The position numbers and the translations under genes were made by a program. The notes below the pieces were generated by a model. The model made no database searches and was not told the origin of the DNA. It saw only the letters and a list, made by a program, of their open reading frames with translations. A stretch of 64,000 nt of DNA from Sarcocystis neurona (Eukaryota > Apicomplexa > Conoidasida > Eucoccidiorida > Sarcocystidae), in assembly GCA_000727475.1 (NCBI GenBank), contig KL647306.1, forward strand, positions 1,019,748 to 1,083,747, read 5' to 3'. Below, piece by piece: positions 22,401 to 33,678 of the stretch; the first letter of the stretch is position 1, and the number at the start of each line of letters is the position of its first letter.

Positions 22401-24566
22401 TTGTTATCACGAATGAAGATGTGTGTGTACATCTGTGTGAGTGTCCAACTGACAGATTATTGTAAGCGGTGGCTGGTTTACTACAGGTCGTAGTGCTGAG
22501 TCCTGACTCCAAGAAGCTCTCCAACCGACTGCCCGCCTGCACAACTGTTGACAGCTGTCCTGCTCCGGTGTCCCGCGTGTATACGGCGCAGATCCACCGT
22601 ATTCGTTTTCTTGTGGGCTGTGTAGCAGTGTGGGTGTCCCACTCGTCTCCTGCGTGTGTGATTCGTTCCGCCCCACAATCTTCGCACGTTTGTTGTGCAG
22701 TTTGTTGGCGCTGCCTCACGAGACATTGCCCTTGCACCGCTAGGTCTTGCTGTTTCTACGGGTTCAGGAGATGTCACGGCACACCCTCAACGCGGTCTTT
22801 TTACGAGTTTTTCGTGCTGCTTGAGTGTAGTCGTTGCTGCGCTGCTTGCCCTGTCTGGCAAGTCACTCCCACGCGCTCAGTGGCCTCCTCTTGTCTGCTG
22901 TAGCCGCTCACGCAAGGTGAATCTGTGGACGCAACGTGTAGCTCTCGCGGTAAAGGACGGTCCTGGCTGGCTTACTGCTCGGACTACTATTTTGTATTTT
23001 GCCACAGTGGTGCTGCCATGTCTTGTGTTGCATCAGCTGTCAGCAGCCCGCGTGCGTTGACGCTGTTGCGTAGAAACAAGCGAGCAGTGTGGGAGGCACT
23101 CGTGTCTCGTCTTCCAAGTCTACATACTATTCATCGTTCAGCAATTTTATGTAAGCGTGTGTGACGGCCTGGTGTGTCATACCACGTGTTCGGATGTATA
23201 ATATGGCAATTGTCGATATCTGAACGCTTCACGGTGTATGTGGGACTGCTCTTTTCGAGACGTGTGCACATTGCTGTGGTTCCATCTTGGGGCAGCAGCA
23301 GTTGTGCGTAGAAGCAGCAAAATTTTGTATTCCAGGTTGACTTTGCTGCGCGATTTTCCTTCGTTAGGATGAGACTGGAACGGAGGGCACCTACATCATA
23401 TCTGGGTCAGCCAGCAAGCGAAACGTTCCAGTTACTTGTCGGCGGAAATCCTGCCTCTTTAACTCTGCAAAGCCCGGGTTCGTGTTGCACTTGCTGAGCA
23501 AGACCAACCTGCACCACGTTTTTGTAGACAACAACGGCGAGGTGCTTTTTACGCACACGCAGCACGTGAAACAAAGGGAACGAGGTGAGGGGAAAATCCG
23601 ACATATTCCGGGAAGCGTCGATCCACCTGTGTCACACCAGACAGCGTAAGTACATTACAGTGCCGGTCAGGTGGACATCTGCCTTGCTGCGAGCTGCTGT
23701 GTATACTGCACGTAGCAGGCGCACGCGTGTGTGAGTCAGCAATGCATCAATCACCACTGCGGCACAAGAACTTGCTAGCTGAGTTGGGCGCAGAGTTTTG
23801 CGACTACGCGGAAGAAAATACACTGCAGTGCTTTTACTGGCAAAGTTGCTTGCGAAGGTGTTGCCGTGTGGTGCTGTGACGCTGCTGTGTGTGCGGATCT
23901 TTCTCCAACGACAACCGAGAAGTTCCCGAGCAAATCAATCTCCTTGCGTACCCGCCCATTCGGCGCGTATACATTGGCCCTTCTGAGCAGTCAGTGGGTT
24001 CAGCACGGCCGCGTTTCGCGCCACACGTCTATTTTCTGTTCGGTGCAATGTCAGCAGCCGCCTGCGTCCTGCTGCTAGCAGTGCTGCTCTGGCTGTTAGG
24101 CACTTTTAAGCGTCGCAAGAGTGCGATAGTCTCAGCTTTTATGACAAGGTTGCAAGCGCCACAAACCCAGCAGGCCACGAGTGACGATCCCAAGCTGTGC
24201 AGAGATGTACTCGTAGTCACCGGAAAAGTAGTTCAACCTCGTTCTCTCTCTGATCGCCAGAACAACGAGCCCGAGCACGAACACGACCGCAGAGCTGTGC
24301 AGCATCAGAAACTGGAACAGGCGAGTGCTGAATCTGCCTCTATTTCGCGTGTATTAAGCAAATCCAAATGCTCAATATTACAGGGCACAATGCGCAGAAG
24401 CTCCATTCTGCAGCCCCACATCGAAAGAAAAGAAACGCCCACCTCGACCTCATTTGAAGCGCAGTCTCTGCTCGGTTTTTCCCAACCCCCAAGAGGCTAT
24501 GCAGGTGGCTGGGTGCGAAACGATCTACCGCCATCCGAAAAGACCGCCGGCAGGGGAGATCCTTGA
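10449..24566 (+). CDS. Membrane-anchored purple acid phosphatase (GAP50-like layout), 8 exons
   Basis: Exons by splice motif and phase are 10449(?)-11390, 13860-14015, 15984-16173, 18563-18699, 19865-20039, 21537-21706, 23368-23647 and 23920-24566. All junction phases agree. In order, the protein shows the metallophosphoesterase motifs VGDSG (Asp ligand), LLGDNFYPFG (Asp and the Tyr that purple acid phosphatases use), VLGNHDYG (Asn/His), ICGHHPV (His) and SGHEH (two His). Next come TYIISGSASKRN and an Ig-like end of domain (LHHVFVDNNGEVLFT). A transmembrane helix follows (FGAMSAAACVLLLAVLLWLL, then TFKRRK) and a polar tail of about 150 residues. Purple acid phosphatases hydrolyse phosphomonoesters with an Fe/metal pair. 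The apicomplexan relative GAP50 anchors the glideosome. The catalytic domain would be lumenal or extracellular. The start is uncertain: the ATG at 10449 begins a hydrophobic signal-like stretch and gives 898 residues. An acceptor-like site ending at 10770 is another option. Domain call is firm; cellular role is inferred. Confidence 0.8.
11430..12000. repeat. CTG/CAG-rich tract in phosphatase intron 1
   Basis: Irregular ctgctg/gctgct runs fill much of 11,450-12,000, inside the 2,469-base intron 11391-13859. Overlapping Ala-, Leu- and Cys-rich frames here are repeat artefacts. The rest of the intron is pyrimidine-rich (13,100-13,860) and carries a TA run at about 12,602-12,621. Confidence 0.6.
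14016..14021 (+). other. GC splice donor (GC-AG intron 2 of the phosphatase gene)
   Basis: Exon 2 ends GAG AAG and is followed by gcaagt. This matches the donor consensus at every position except C for T at +2. No GT donor lies within reach that would keep the frame. The acceptor at 15983 (ccatctcag) restores phase 0 and gives EKVAFFPVLGNHDYG, which aligns well with other purple acid phosphatases. Confidence 0.75.
15060..15970. repeat. CTG/CAG-rich tract in phosphatase intron 2
   Basis: Dense gctgct/ctgctg triplets with interruptions lie inside the intron 14016-15983. They give overlapping Cys-, Leu- and Ala-rich open frames on both strands, none with a motif. A long TA run also lies in this intron at about 14,083-14,101. 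Confidence 0.7.
16255..16485. repeat. TA and TG microsatellites in phosphatase intron 3
   Basis: A TA run at about 16,257-16,271 is followed by a TG run at about 16,460-16,483. Both lie just after exon 3 (ends 16173). Confidence 0.85.
17137..17212. repeat. Imperfect 38-bp direct repeat in intron 3
   Basis: The block ttgtctcccctctgctgcg occurs at 17137 and again 38 bases later at 17175. Each copy is followed by a related stretch ending aaaattt. It is non-coding by position. Confidence 0.7.
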
Positions 24567-27310
24567 GGTAAGGTAATGCGGGCAGCGAAGTTTTGGCGTT
24601 TTGTTATGCTCATGAGGGAGGCCAACTATACATGCGGAAGTCATATTCTAGCGGCGAGGAGGGCGCTCGTACAAGAATGAAGTAAGGCGTCTGCAAAGGT
24701 GGGATTAGGCGACCTATGTACTGCGGAAGCCGCACGATACCCAGGTCGTTTTACGTCGAAGCGGGGGAGGCCGAACAGTTGTGGACATCCCGCGTTGAGG
24801 TTGAGACGAACTACAAGAATTCATTCTCCAGTCACTTCGATGGGTCTATTAGAGAAGCACTAATCAAGAATGGCCGCGTGTGGATTTGTTGGGACGATTT
24901 TAATGACTTCCCACATGTTTGTGGGGGAAACCACTACATGACATGTCCACTGTCTATGTAGGGCTAACAAATGCCTATTGTGAGGAGCGACTATATATAA
25001 AGGAAGGGCGAGCACACGCAGGAGTTGAATTCTCCATATGTGTAGCGTACAAAAAGGTGGTCTCATTGCCGTGGAGCTGACAATGGTACAGCTTCTTGAT
25101 ACACATTTCGCGCAGTTAGGTCTACGGTGGTCTGAGTATGCCAATTTTGTCAGAAAACGAAACAGTGCTTCTGCCTTCTCATTTCGTACCACCCAGCCTG
25201 CACTACTGACGAACACGCATGAAATCCTTGGCGGTATTTTGGATAGTTTTCGTATCTTGCTGAATGTATCTTGTATACGGGAACAGTGGGTTGGTTAAGA
25301 ATTTGACGGACGCCAGTTGTCAAGTTTTCATGGATGTGAGGGAGTTTAACAATAGATTCGTTAGAAACTGGTGAACACTATCAATCTGCAGTGCAGTGCA
25401 GAAATTAGAAGGCGTTACATGGGAAGCGAAGGTCTCTACTAACAATATGTAATCGTCTGCCCGAAGATGAAAAGCTCGGGTCTGCAGAACAGCGTCAAAA
25501 CTGCGGACAGAGGAGGCACTATTTCAGTAATAAGCATTAGCGCTGTAGGCCTTATTGCATCCCAGTAGCTCGTGAAAATGCCACGTATCTTTCTTTGCGT
25601 GAGCTGTGTCTTGAAAAATGTAGAGTACGTAACGGGCCTTTGCCAAAATATCTTCCGCCCCTCGTGTCAGCTGCCGGCAGTGTTCAGGAGCTACCAACTA
25701 ACGAGGCCTCTGTCATGTGTTATCGTGTACACAGTCGTATGATTTTTCCACTGAAGCCTCCGTGATGTAAAAATCGAGAATTTACTTGTGTGGTTCCAAG
25801 AGGGCATGAGGAATCAAAGATTACGCGTTGTTTTTTGGAATGCTAGCAATGCAGCAGGCTTCTGCGTCTGCCCGCTTTATGACCAACATCGTAAACTGCG
25901 ACAGCAGTGTGCACTTTTCAAACCCTGTTGTTCGTCTCTGTACACTCGAGAGGAAGCCTGAGCGCGAAAGACGATTGCTGATCCTGTTCCCGCTCGGGGA
26001 TGAAAGCGCCCTACAGCGGCTGGTTCTGCAATCACTTCTGTGCGGTTCCGGTGTCTGCGACTGTGTCTGGCTCCCGGTGGATACGCGCAAATGGTGACGA
26101 CAGATGCTAGCTCGTCTGGCGTTTGCCAGCGTGTGTCTACGACTTCAAACTGCACTGCACTGGAACGCATGCGATGAAGATGAAGGATCCTCTCTGTGTT
26201 CGACTTTTTGTCACTGGAGCGTGAAGGTGTAGTTACTGAAACGTTGATACACATAATGATTATGTTGGTTGTGTGCTGGATTTGATCTGAATACTTGGTT
26301 TTGTGGCCTCTTAATAAGATTGTTAGAGAGCACTTGCAAGGATCTGACACTGAGGAATGCCTACTGCGACGAGCTGTGCCCCGTCGCGCGGTGAATATTT
26401 ACTAGGCGAAAGACGGAAGCTTCAGACACAAAAAAAGGAAGATCGCGCAAGTTCCGCGTTTGAGGCCTTGCCCGATGGACCGCTGTGCCGCCTATTCTAT
26501 TGAGTGTTCTCACTTTTGAGTATCCTTGTAAGCTGACCGCAGCGCGATAGTCAGAGGCGTCGCATACTGCGACGAGGTGTTCCGACAAACTGAAAAACTC
26601 CCACACATCAGTAAGTCTAAAGCATAAAATACTGACAGCTACACATTTGGCCAAATGGTGGAGAGGACACGGGTTTTTCGACGCTCGCTCCTGCCCAACT
26701 AAACTGAAGTAAACCTAGTTGCCCCCTACAATTTATTCACCTCGCAGTAAGAAGTTGTTGCGCGTTTACTGCTCGGTAGTCGCCATGCCCCAGAAGCCGG
26801 AAATGGTCTGTGGAACCGTCTGGGTGGTGCCGCTAATCAGTTGAGACGACGCACGTGACGACTAGACTGACTCCGTGGGCTCCGTACACCCAGTTGATAG
26901 TGTGCCGAGGTAAATCAAGAAAATGATGAAGAAAAGCACTACACGCGCACCGTTCTCTACACAGTTTTTCCGTCACGAGAAAAGTGTAACGAGTAGGGAA
27001 TGCTCTCCTTTGTAAACTCCCGCCGTACTCGTAGAAATATCTCGCCCAGGAAGTATTTCAACCGGAAGCTCTCTGGCTGTGCCTGGAAGCATTAATGGGA
27101 AACGGAAGGTGCAGATGTAATCAGTCATACACGACGTGGTGACGCGAATTCCACATACTGGAACGGCGTGCACCATGTAGCTCTCTGCGGTTACTAGCAC
27201 CACGTTCTTGGCGGTGCAGGTTCAGAGATTCCAAGACGAGAAGCTGACGGCACTTAGGAGCGTATCGGTAGGTCAGGCAGCTACGGCGAAGTGCCACGGG
27301 ACTACGCTGA
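24567..27310. other. Intergenic between two convergent genes
   Basis: The phosphatase gene ends at 24566 on the plus strand and the PP2C gene ends at 27311 on the minus strand, so this is a tail-to-tail interval holding both 3' UTRs. Short ORFs (for example 25,038-25,298 plus and 25,877-26,350 minus) show no motif or splice logic. Triplet repeats are absent. Confidence 0.6.
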
Positions 27311-30300
27311 TCACGCGAGCTCACCGTCGACTTCGATTTCAAATCGCTTCACTTGAGGCGCCAGCTTCTTATTGGTAAATTTGATTAGGAGTATGCTGAT
27401 GTTGTCTCGAGAACCTGGAAGGATAAAATGATGCGTACAGCAGCCGAGGCGAATGCAAAGAAGAAGAGATATCGAAAAGAGATTTGAAAAAATGCACTTC
27501 AGCTCAAACGTGTTCAACGGGAAGTAGAGACGTAACGGTAATCACTTGTTTCACGTAAACTGCCAAACGCCCTTCTACCGGAAGTTCCCGACCAGTTCCG
27601 TCCCCTACGCTGCTTGGCTTCCCGTGCCCACAGCTTCGTGTTCGTCGAGGAGGCAAGGTGCGCGGCGTTAGTACAGAAATCGTCTAGAATCATAGTTTGA
27701 GTTTGCAGCTTTACACTGCGTGAGTAGGAGGGACTGGTGCGGATTGACTTTCAGCATCGAGTTTAGCAGGACAGAGAGACACATTATGTGACGACGAGAA
27801 AAGTGTCACGCTGTTTCACACCAGTAAGCGAAGTCGTCACCTACCTAGCGCAAACGCGATGTCAATCAAGTGGTTGACGGTTGCCGCAATATCGCCGCCG
27901 AAGAATACGACGCTTTCCTTGAGCAAGCGGGCGACGAAGTCCCATGACATGCCTTCGCCTTCGAACACGCCTGAAAAAGTGTAAGCTCCCTTGCCGCCGT
28001 TACAGCATAAAGTTGGTGTTTTGTGGAGTATAACATCTGTACCAGCAAGCATCTATATCCCGCTGCAATGTTAGGCGAGTACTGCTATTGAGTACAGCCC
28101 GCCTAGGTCCGGCAGTCGCGGAGACAGCAGTGCGTGCGACCATGCGGTGTCGCCCCCGGGACAGTTTACATGAAGAACCTGCATTTACGTGTCCTGTGAC
28201 GACGCGTATTAGCTGTGAGTTCTCGAACGGACATCTTGACTGGCAAGCAAAGCGTAACTGTACTCTTGCACAGTCTCCGTGAGCCTCGCGCACGCCTCCT
28301 ACAAGTTGAACACGCTGGACTGAAAGTCAACGTATACGCTTTTACATTCTCCGTGAGCCTCGCAGACACTATCCTGCAGGTTCAACGCAGAACAGGCGCG
28401 CTAAAGCGGTGGGATTGTGTATAGTTCTCACCATCGCAACCTAAGAGAAGATAGTCACCCGGGCGAGCAGTCGCAGTGCTTGTGCCCGGAACTGCGGTCA
28501 CTTGCTGTTCTTCAGGAGTCTTCGAGGCCACGCGTTTGAGTGCCTGGGTTGCACACGAAATTCGCAGGATCGTCAGTGACACAGCCACCACTCCCTAAAA
28601 CACGCTGCGACTACGGGCAACCTCGCAGAGGTCTCCCGAAGTACGGCAGCACAGACGCTCGTACAGAGGAGAGCAACCGTGTAAAAATCCCATATAGGTA
28701 CGTGCAACAGAATCTTCGAGACGGGCAAACGCCGAAAGTGCTGGCTAAGAACGAAATGGCGCCCTCGTGACTACAGTGGCCTAGACAGACCCCGCAAGAC
28801 ATACGTGGCGTTCGACCTCTGTGTGTCACTCACGAAGTCGCCAAAGGAGCGGGACAAGGCGAGGAAGCCGTTGACCCTCCACACCCTCTTGTGTATTCTG
28901 CGCACACACCCACCCGCCTTCTGGATTCGCTGCAGTTCTTCGACCTGGTTTGGCTTGTGGTCACGAGTCAAAATCTCATACGTGTCTTCGGTCATGTGCA
29001 GCAAGAACGCCCGGCTGTCTCCTGCACAGATAAAGAGCTTCAGTTGGCAGTCGAGTGAAGTCGCACGAATTCAGGTGACCAAAGAACTTCTGACCAGACA
29101 TTGATGGAAAAACAAAACTGAACAGTGTGCTCGGTAGAGATGGTACAGGAGTACTGACGCAAACGTTCAATGTTTTGGGTCGTTAAAGAAAAAATCTCTT
29201 TCTGCAGAGCACACAAGTTTGCTTAGTGTGTTCTTTCGGATCCAGGCCTCACTGCTGCTTATAGACGTTGTCCTGCACATATGTATCTGCTGCGTTTTTA
29301 CACTCTGTTCGTTGCAGGGTCGTTGGGCTGCACGGAAGTTGTTTAAAGGCTGAGGATTAGCACGCGCCACCGTGCAGTACGTCCTTCCCCCATCCTGCGT
29401 AACCTACAGTAGTGGTCACTATGACTCCCGAATCCCTTCTCAGTACTTTTTCATCGGCCAACCCCAGGAAAGCAGCAAGTGCACCAAACGTACCGACATT
29501 TGCCATGTGAATGTTGAAAAACGTTCCGGATGGCAGTTCCACGGCCTTTACAATAGCAATGACTCCTGCATCGAAAGCAGACCGCAGACGAGCAGACTTC
29601 CATGCAGGATGCACCGCCTCAGTGGCTACCTCAGTGGCGTCTGCTACACCGTGTTGTGACTCCACGTCGGCAAGTTACCAACGCCTACCCACGTCGATGA
29701 AAGGTCTGAGGTAGAATGGTAGGCAGCTAGACTGAACAAATTGGTCTGATGCAACGCAGCCTTCGTGGGGGTTGCCCGCTGGTCGGTAGCGGCGCACCGG
29801 GCCTGAACACGACTGCATAGAACTTTACAACACAGTACCCTACCCCATCTTGCTTACCGGTGGAGCCTGACTTCAGGCACGGTCCTGGATAGTTCCGTAT
29901 ACGCTCGTCAAGTTCAAGGCAACCCTGCTTGAGAGCCGCCGGGCTCAATCCACTCAACTGTCCTGCGTACACAACGCATTGACTGCCGCCTGCTGCCTTG
30001 CTGTAAACCATTGCGCCGAGTGGGCCGCATTCGGCAGCTTGTGTTCATCCTTCGTCTCGTCGCCGTCAGCACACCAGACAGTGGGTTCCTGCCATATATT
30101 TTTAGTGAGCGCACTACAGCAGACGCCTCCCCACTCCCACCACTCGGCCTTTTGTAATATGCAGATATTCACGAGTATACGTACGATTGCGCGTGAGGGT
30201 GCATTCCGGCACAAGGCGGTTTTTTCCTACAAAATCCTACCACGCGATCGAACCCACGCACCTTCCACGTATCCACCTATCTGCAGGCTTATGCATATAT

Positions 30301-33300
30301 TATGTGTTTGTGCGTGTACGCGTACACTCTTCTTCCATGACCTTACACGCTGGGCGCCCAGGACCAGCGCTTAACAAATTTCTCCCAGCTTACCGAAAAT
30401 GCGGGATGCATTCGCCGAGCAGCGGCGCGCTGCCTCTTGGCCGGCGTGACCGTCAAAGAGGGAAAACATGCGAGCGTTTGGGAAGTTCTGGAGCGCGGCG
30501 GAGACGACCAGTGCCTGTGACGGACAAATTGTCAGCAGTGCGACGCCGTTGATGGGAAAACAACAGGCGTGACACAAGACACAGCCCACATCAATAGGAT
30601 CAATCGGAAAGCAGTACGACGCAGCAGCGCATACTGGCAGGAGCAGGCAACGCTGTGGAAGACACGCTAAACAGCTACGTTGAAGGATGCTACGGATACA
30701 CAGGGGGGATCTGTACACCCACATGCTTATTCTTCTTGACCATCACGAATTGCATTCGTGGACCACAAGGGCCAGGAAATGCTTGCAGTGTGAGAGAGTG
30801 GTCAGCTAATCGCTTACGCGGACGCAGGGATACTGTGCTGCGCTACAGATGAGCACCAGGGGCGCTTCCGCCCAGTAAGCACCGTTTACAACATTCACAT
30901 GGCCTCGGAACGCACCGCTTCCTCTAGCGTGTACGTCGGCGGTGCCCGGGGTGTGACCACTAAAGTTATTCGCACGCGTGCAGCTCCGGTGTTTACATCA
31001 TATCACGGCAATCGGAGACACGCGAGAGCCATACACGATTTTGCGCGAAAAACATAAGGAACCGAACAATGCCCCGCCTCTCACGCTGGACGCTAATGCA
31101 GCCGGTAGTAGTGAGGCAGTTCGTTGAGCATCGAGTGTCACTGCTTACATCTTCGTCTTGATCTCTCATGCCGTTCATCGTCGCGCCTACAGAAACCGTG
31201 AACCACTCCCGCACATATGACATGTGCTTCCGCGTCTGCATAAACGGAAGTCGGCCAGCGCACAGTTCCAAGAAGTGCGAATATAAAGGTGTGTCTCGCA
31301 AGCCTAGCACAAACGCCACACAGCTGACTGCACACACTTGTTATACAACAATTCCACGCGCTGTCGTTGCGTCAACGGTATAAGTCAGAGGTGTGCCTTG
31401 TAGGTATTGCCGCTCTCGAAACGACGGCGAATGCGCACGGCAAGCACCCGCCGCCTTCCTTTCCACTTGCATGGAACTCTAAAGCCGTCCCAGCACGATT
31501 CAAGGGAAATCCATCGTTTCTTGTGACGAAGTGTTCCAAAATACTCACGGGTTCCCCCAGTAGCTCGGGTGCGCCCTGCTTTGAAAACGCGACTCCTTGA
31601 GAACTACAAGAAGCTCCGCTTACGTACGTTGCCCGCAGAACTAGCTGTTCCTACCTTCTGAAGTGCCCTTACACACATCAGGAAGCCTGCTGTTTAGGCA
31701 AGTCGTCGTTGATTGGACGAAAAAGGATCCTGCAGAAGAACCCAGGTTTCGGATTTGGCAACGGTGGTGGCAGACCTGCAATGCGAGTCGATCCCCTACC
31801 TGCTTATCGAAGGGTGGAAGAGGTTTTTTAATTTTGCGCGTTGGATCACCGCCGCCGGCTGGTGCGTCTCCTTTGTTCTCCTCAACCTCGCGCGCTGCAA
31901 TATTGGTATAGCAGAGTGCCAGAACCCGGCGTGTTCATTTGGCTCTCACTAATTTGTGCTTGAACGTGGTGTTACGCTCTCTATGTGTAGGACAACCTGC
32001 AGTGACTTGTCAGCCACGTCAAATTTGAGCTGACAGTACTCACCGTCGGTTCTTGTGTACACCTGTTGAAGCGCATTAACGTGTAGAAAAAGTAGTGGTC
32101 TCTATTCACCCCGAGCAACCTACCAGGATCATTTTTGCCTGAAAGGCTATGTCGAATATTCCCTACGATGCCTAAAATGCCTTTGTTCACATGGTTGTGA
32201 GGTGACTTCTGGCCGGTCAACTCAAAGATGCGCTTTTGAATGTCTTCGGCAAAGGTGTTGCTCCAACGAAGTGAGGCTTGCAGGAGTTGAACCGCGCTCT
32301 CAATTGCATCTCCTGAAACATTCTGCTGCGTATCATCGGATTCCGAATGAGTACGCGAGATCTCAGCACGGGTAGGCGGCGGGCTAGTTTTTTCGCGCAG
32401 TGGCGTGCTAGGTGCAAAAGCAGCACGAAGCGGGGTTAACAGGCTAGCAGGGAAGCGTAGCGCTTCCTGAAGGGAAAAGCCGAAGGGTGACGAGGAGTCC
32501 CGCGGTGCTGGGGCAACAGACCATTCCGCCTTTGATGAGGAACTGGAGTCGGGAGGAGAGGTCGATGGCGTTTCATTCGCATCAGATGGAACAGACCACG
32601 CAAGAGGCATAGGCGGTGTCGTCGCTGCCGCTGCTGGTTGCGTCTGCAAAGGCGACGACGATTCCGATGGAGTCTTTGCGAGAACGACAACCGAAACCTT
32701 GGAACTAGTCACTGCAGGATCCGCAGGGTTTTGTGAGCCAATACTTCTGCGCACGTCTGTCTCTGCAGTTAGCGCAGAATTCCAGTGCAAAGAGCGAGTG
32801 GCAGGGATCTTCAACGGATCGATCTCGAAATTTGCGTCCTCTGCCCTCGAGTCGGCCTCCAATTCGAGCTGCTTTTCCTGCTCCCGTCTCCCCTCCGGAG
32901 AGGCTTGCGTCATTGTAGGGGGATGAAGGCGGCTTTCCCTTTCCTCTGTTTCTTCCTCTGTTCTCTCGCCGGCGTCACCCTGACCAAATCCAGAGCCCTG
33001 CTCTTCCTTCCGAAAGGTGAGATCGGGAGGAAAGATGGGCGCGGCAGTCGATCCCCCTGATAACTTCTCAGACTCTGGAAGGAGGACTGATGTCTTGTTC
33101 TGTGCGAGCTCGGGATTTTCCAGAGGAAATGACACGAGGACGCGCTGTTGCTTGGCGACGACGGGGACGCAAGGCAACAGCGTAAGCAGCAAGAGCGAAA
33201 GACAAAGTTTACAATCCCATTCTAGCGAAGGGTGCGCTGGAGACACTTCAGAATAGAAGGCATTCTTTAGAAGTGACGGTGACTGCAGTGCTTGTAAACG

Positions 33301-33678
33301 GAAATCGACTCGTCTTTGTCGGCAGCCCGAAAACCCAGAGTGGGTGCCCCCGGCACCCCCTCTGCCGTAGTGTGGCATCTTTTCGCTCAAGCCTGATAGT
33401 GTTCGAGCACACAAGGGCGGAGAGTGCTGGGTCATCATGTTTGTGCCCATCAGTCCCAGGGGCATGGGTAAGAAGTGGTTTGTTTTCCATGCAACCGGAA
33501 TGCAGGTTACGGTGTTCGCGACGGCGTGCCCGTCCTCGCCGCCACCGAAAGCTAGTGATCGCCACGGCAGGCAAGCCTGTAAGGCGCGCCAGGCGGGCGC
33601 AAAGAATTGGAGATATTCATGCAGGGCTTTCCCCGCGGAGCCGGCTGGACAGCCGTTGAACCAATATTTCCGAATCAT
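27311..33678 (-). CDS. PP2C-family protein phosphatase with long N-terminal extension, 9 exons
   Basis: Exons in coding order are 33678-32044, 31235-31149, 30514-30394, 29962-29858, 29565-29494, 29021-28834, 28543-28432, 27970-27845 and 27414-27311. Every junction keeps phase and the total is 850 codons including stop. The last 304 residues form a PP2C domain with the hallmark motifs: MRDQDED, SLFDGHAGQ (metal-binding DGH), LKSGSTG, HMANVGDSRAFLL, LALSRSFGDF, YLLLGCDGVFEGE and GSRDNISILL. The four metal-binding acidic positions (the E/D before exon 3, DG, CDG, DN) are present, so an active Mn/Mg-dependent Ser/Thr phosphatase is expected. The first exon encodes about 545 residues, low in complexity, rich in Ser/Pro/Glu, with one hydrophobic stretch (KLCLSLLLLTLLPCVPVV) near residues 157-175. 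That stretch could act as a signal anchor. Joining exon 1 to exon 2 rests on a good gtgagt donor and matching phase 0, not on homology. If it is wrong, translation may begin at the Met at 31223. Confidence 0.8.
28274..28400. repeat. Imperfect 75-bp direct repeat inside a PP2C intron
   Basis: The block tctccgtgagcctcgc occurs at 28274 and again at 28349, with related flanks on both sides. It lies in the intron between the exons ending 27970 and 28432. Confidence 0.7.

Noticed and set aside
22469..23060. Plus ORFs in the phosphatase region with IIVSGGW and FVGAASRD stretches
   Set aside because: They looked like possible small exons, but exon 23368-23647 carries the expected TYIISGSASKRN segment and joins in phase directly from 21706.
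30235..30265. Minus-strand GGTTCGATC resembling a tRNA T-loop
   Set aside because: The flanking bases do not form a T-stem, and no acceptor or anticodon arm is visible.
31981..32043. Continuation of the 572-codon minus ORF to its stop at 31981
   Set aside because: A gtgagt donor at 32043-32038 joins in phase to the PP2C exon, so the last 20 codons are treated as intron.
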